From positions 1 to 16,484 of the forward strand of contig CADCUE010000043.1 of assembly GCA_902805805.1 (NCBI GenBank): a stretch of 16,484 nucleotides of DNA, written 5' to 3'. Position numbers and translations under genes: made by a program. The notes beneath the pieces are model-generated. The model worked only from the letters and a program-made list of their open reading frames with translations, did not search any database and had not been told where the DNA came from. Below are positions 14,444 through 16,484 of this stretch, in pieces (position 1 is the first letter of the stretch; each line of letters starts with the position of its first letter). Source of the stretch: an uncultured Frankineae bacterium. GTDB taxonomy: Bacteria; Actinomycetota; Actinomycetes; Mycobacteriales; SCTD01.

Positions 14444-15853
14444 GTGCTGCGCCTGACCGACACCCAGACCAAGACCGTGCGCGAGGTGACGCCCGCGACC
14501 CCGGGGCTGCTGCGGGTCTACGCGTGCGGTCCGACGGTGTACCGCTACGCCCACGTCGGCAACCTGCGGACCTTCCTGCTCACGGACCTCATCCGCCGCA
14601 CGGTCGAGGCCCGCGGCCTGCGCGTGCAGCTCGTGCAGAACATCACCGACGTCGGGCACCTCGCCGACGACTCGGCGATCGACTCGACGGGTGAGGACAA
14701 GCTGCTCACGCAGGCCCGGCTCGAGGACAAGAGCCCCTTCGCGATCGCGCGCTTCTACGAGGAGGCCTTCCACCGCGACCTCGCGCTGCTGAACGTGCGC
14801 CCTGCGGACGCCTACCCGCGTGCGTCGGAGTGGATCGACTCGATGATCGACATCATCGCGAAGCTGGTGGAGCTCGAGCACGCCTACGTCGGCGACGACG
14901 GCACCGTCTACTTCGCCGCGCAGTCCTACAGCGCGTACGGCGGGCTGTCGGGCAACCGGCTCGAGGACCTGCGCGCCGGGCACCGCCTCGAGGCGGCCGA
15001 GGTCGGGCAGGGCAAGCGGTTCCACGCCGACTGGGCGCTGTGGAAGCGGGCCGGCGCCGGTCGTGAGATGACGTGGGACTCCCCGTGGGGCGTCGGCTTC
15101 CCCGGCTGGCACATCGAGTGCTCGGCGATGTCGCTGGACCTGCTCGGCGACGTCATCGACCTGCACACCGGCGGCATCGACCTGCGCTTCCCGCACCACG
15201 AGGACGAGCGGGCGCAGTCGAACTGCGCGGTCGGCAGCGAGGAGGTCGTGCGCCACTGGGTGCACGGCGAGCACCTGCTGTTCGAGGGCCGCAAGATGGC
15301 CAAGTCGACCGGCAACGTCGTGCTCGTCTCCGACGTCGAGGAGCGGGGCCACGACCCGCTGGCCCTGCGCCTGGCGTTCCTGTCCTCGCGCTACCGCCAG
15401 CAGGCGAACCTGTCCTGGGACGCCATCGCCGGCGCCGACCGCACCCTCGAGCGCTGGCGGACGGCCGTCGCGGCGTGGGCCGAGACGCCGTCGCAGGCGC
15501 TGGTGCAGCCGGTGGCCGACGAGGTGCTGGCGGCCTTCGAGGACGACCTGGACACCCCGCGGGCGCTGCAGGTGCTGCGCCGGCTGGAGAAGGCGGCCGA
15601 CGTCCCCGACGGCGCGAAGTTCGAGACCTTCGCCTGGGCCGACCGGCTGCTCGGGCTCGACCTGGTCCGGCTCGTGGGCCAGGCGCCGGTGACGGCGGCC
15701 CTGCCGGCCGGTGCGCAGGAGCTGCTCGACGCGCGCGCGGCAGCGCGGGCGGCCAAGGACTTCGCCGCCTCGGACCGCCTGCGCGACGAGCTCGCCGGCC
15801 GGGGCGTGGCCGTCAAGGACACGCCGGCCGGGCAGGAGTGGTCGCCGGTCTAG
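14444..15853 (+). CDS. cysS: Cysteinyl-tRNA synthetase (class I), non-canonical subfamily
   Basis: The product has 469 residues, a normal CysRS length, and charges tRNA-Cys with cysteine using ATP. The Rossmann domain begins YACGPTVYRYAHVGNLRTF (26-44) with the HIGH-type motif as HVGN (37-40). The KMSKS loop is KMAKS (284-288). Zinc/cysteine-binding residues are C28, C226 in WHIECSAMS, and H251 and E255 in FPHHEDERAQS. The C-terminal helical anticodon-binding region covers about 310-469. The segment NITDVGHLADD (66-76) with STGEDKLLTQA (81-91) differs from the usual actinobacterial CysRS, which has a CGATVQ-type opening and true HIGH. It therefore may be a second CysRS. MshC is excluded by length and the CGPTVY motif. 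Predicted leaderless GTG at 14444. The stop shares CTAG with the convergent gene. Confidence 0.93.
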   Translation: MLRLTDTQTKTVREVTPATPGLLRVYACGPTVYRYAHVGNLRTFLLTDLIRRTVEARGLRVQLVQNITDVGHLADDSAIDSTGEDKLLTQARLEDKSPFAIARFYEEAFHRDLALLNVRPADAYPRASEWIDSMIDIIAKLVELEHAYVGDDGTVYFAAQSYSAYGGLSGNRLEDLRAGHRLEAAEVGQGKRFHADWALWKRAGAGREMTWDSPWGVGFPGWHIECSAMSLDLLGDVIDLHTGGIDLRFPHHEDERAQSNCAVGSEEVVRHWVHGEHLLFEGRKMAKSTGNVVLVSDVEERGHDPLALRLAFLSSRYRQQANLSWDAIAGADRTLERWRTAVAAWAETPSQALVQPVADEVLAAFEDDLDTPRALQVLRRLEKAADVPDGAKFETFAWADRLLGLDLVRLVGQAPVTAALPAGAQELLDARAAARAAKDFAASDRLRDELAGRGVAVKDTPAGQEWSPV

Positions 15854-16484
15854 TCCTGGAGCAGCGGCCAGAGCAGCGCCCGGGCGTTGAGCGACGTGCC
15901 GACGGGGACGAGCAGGTGGGTGCCGTCGCGGTGCCGCATCCGCGCCGGGCGGCCGTCCAGCACCACGGTGGCGCGGTACCTGGCGCCGGGCGTGAGCGTG
16001 TCGTGCGGCGCGGTGTTGAGCCGCACGTCGGCGGGCGAGCGCGCCGCCAGCCGCGCCATCGCCGCCGTCAGCCCGGCGGTGAGCTGGCCGTGCCAGGTCT
16101 GCGGGGCCATGACGGGCGGCGGGACGAGGTAGGTGCGGATCCCGGCCGACCGGTTCCAGCGCACGATCGCCGCGAGGTCGGCCTCGTACAGCCCGACGAT
16201 CCGCGCCCGCTCGGCCGCGGACAGCCGGCCGGGCGGACGTCCGCCGATCCGGCTCGTCATGCACGTGGTCGTGGCGTTGCCGACGAAGGCGAGCTCGACC
16301 CGCTCGGCGGCGAAGGCCTTGACGCGGGCGCCGTAGGTCGGCAGCAGGTCGCACGGCGCGCCGCCGGACCAGTCCCAGACGTCGAGCGCGGTCCCCCGCG
16401 TCGCCGCCAGCGCGCGCAGCGCGGGCCGGGTCTGGGTGACGAGCGAGTCGCCGTACACCGCGAGGCGCCGCTGCGGCCCGCCCG
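15850..16484 (-). CDS. SGNH/GDSL-type hydrolase-like domain protein, N-terminus off window
   Basis: The frame is open from the right edge (first whole codon at 16482) to TAG at 15852-15850, giving the last 210 residues. The codons before the GTG at 16458 encode QRRLAVYGDS, with the hydrophobic strand leading into the nucleophile motif, so the real start is outside the window. All four SGNH blocks are visible: GDS (serine 13 of the fragment), a glycine block WSGGAPC, an asparagine block FVGNATTTC, and DGTHL near the C-terminus supplying Asp and His. The layout resembles the SGNH domains attached to membrane acyltransferases or acting on wall polymers. No membrane helix lies in the visible part. 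Esterase or acyl-transfer activity is inferred; substrate unknown. Confidence 0.78.
   Translation of the reverse strand, partial: GGPQRRLAVYGDSLVTQTRPALRALAATRGTALDVWDWSGGAPCDLLPTYGARVKAFAAERVELAFVGNATTTCMTSRIGGRPPGRLSAAERARIVGLYEADLAAIVRWNRSAGIRTYLVPPPVMAPQTWHGQLTAGLTAAMARLAARSPADVRLNTAPHDTLTPGARYRATVVLDGRPARMRHRDGTHLLVPVGTSLNARALLWPLLQD

Noticed and set aside
13367..16354. A 995-codon open frame on the minus strand
   Set aside because: It is antisense to the SH3-like, transglutaminase-like and cysS genes and shows no domain, only His/Arg/Gln-rich filler.
1..16484. CRISPR arrays, tRNA genes, IS ends or phage attachment sites
   Set aside because: No regularly spaced direct repeats, cloverleaf-like segments, transposase or integrase motifs were found on reading both strands.

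Overview
The window is GC-rich and gene-dense, with short or overlapping gene junctions, frequent GTG starts and strong GC3 bias. Together with a 7Fe ferredoxin (FdxA) next to DapC, a DUF3516-type helicase, cell-wall-binding repeat 2 (CWB2) domains and TANNNT leaderless starts, this points to an Actinomycetota chromosome. A non-streptomycete, non-mycobacterial lineage seems likely, but genus cannot be assigned from the sequence. No rRNA, tRNA, CRISPR array, IS element or phage gene was recognised.

Layout. (1) 1-6151, minus strand, surface/envelope region: a membrane-tethered sigma factor (4832-6151), a GT4 glycosyltransferase (3489-4679), an overlapping UPF0104-type polytopic membrane protein (2545-3492), and a large secreted protein with three CWB2 repeats and Ig-like domains that runs off the left edge (1-2454). 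(2) 6278-6889, plus strand: a WrbA-type quinone reductase, divergent from the sigma gene and closed by a GC hairpin. (3) 6952-13282, minus strand: a compact operon fdxA - dapC - dapD - VOC - dapE - DUF3516 helicase. It carries three steps of the succinylase branch to meso-diaminopimelate/lysine (DapD, DapC, DapE). (4) 13326-15853, plus strand: a 90-residue SH3-like protein translationally coupled to a SirB1/transglutaminase-like protein, then a cysteinyl-tRNA synthetase. The first and last of these have almost identical leaderless-type promoters. (5) 15850-16484, minus strand: the C-terminal part of an SGNH/GDSL-type protein whose stop codon shares one CTAG palindrome with the cysS stop.

Functional reading. 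The left block looks devoted to the cell envelope: a glycosyltransferase and a lipid/glycolipid-type membrane protein beside an exported wall-binding protein, preceded by a sigma factor that appears to carry its own membrane anchor and extracytoplasmic tail. The centre makes a peptidoglycan and lysine precursor. The most unusual items are the single-polypeptide membrane sigma factor, the apparent lack of an ATG/GTG/TTG start for dapC, the duplicated leaderless promoter motif, the E. coli-type DapD, and a CysRS of a subfamily unlike the usual actinobacterial enzyme.
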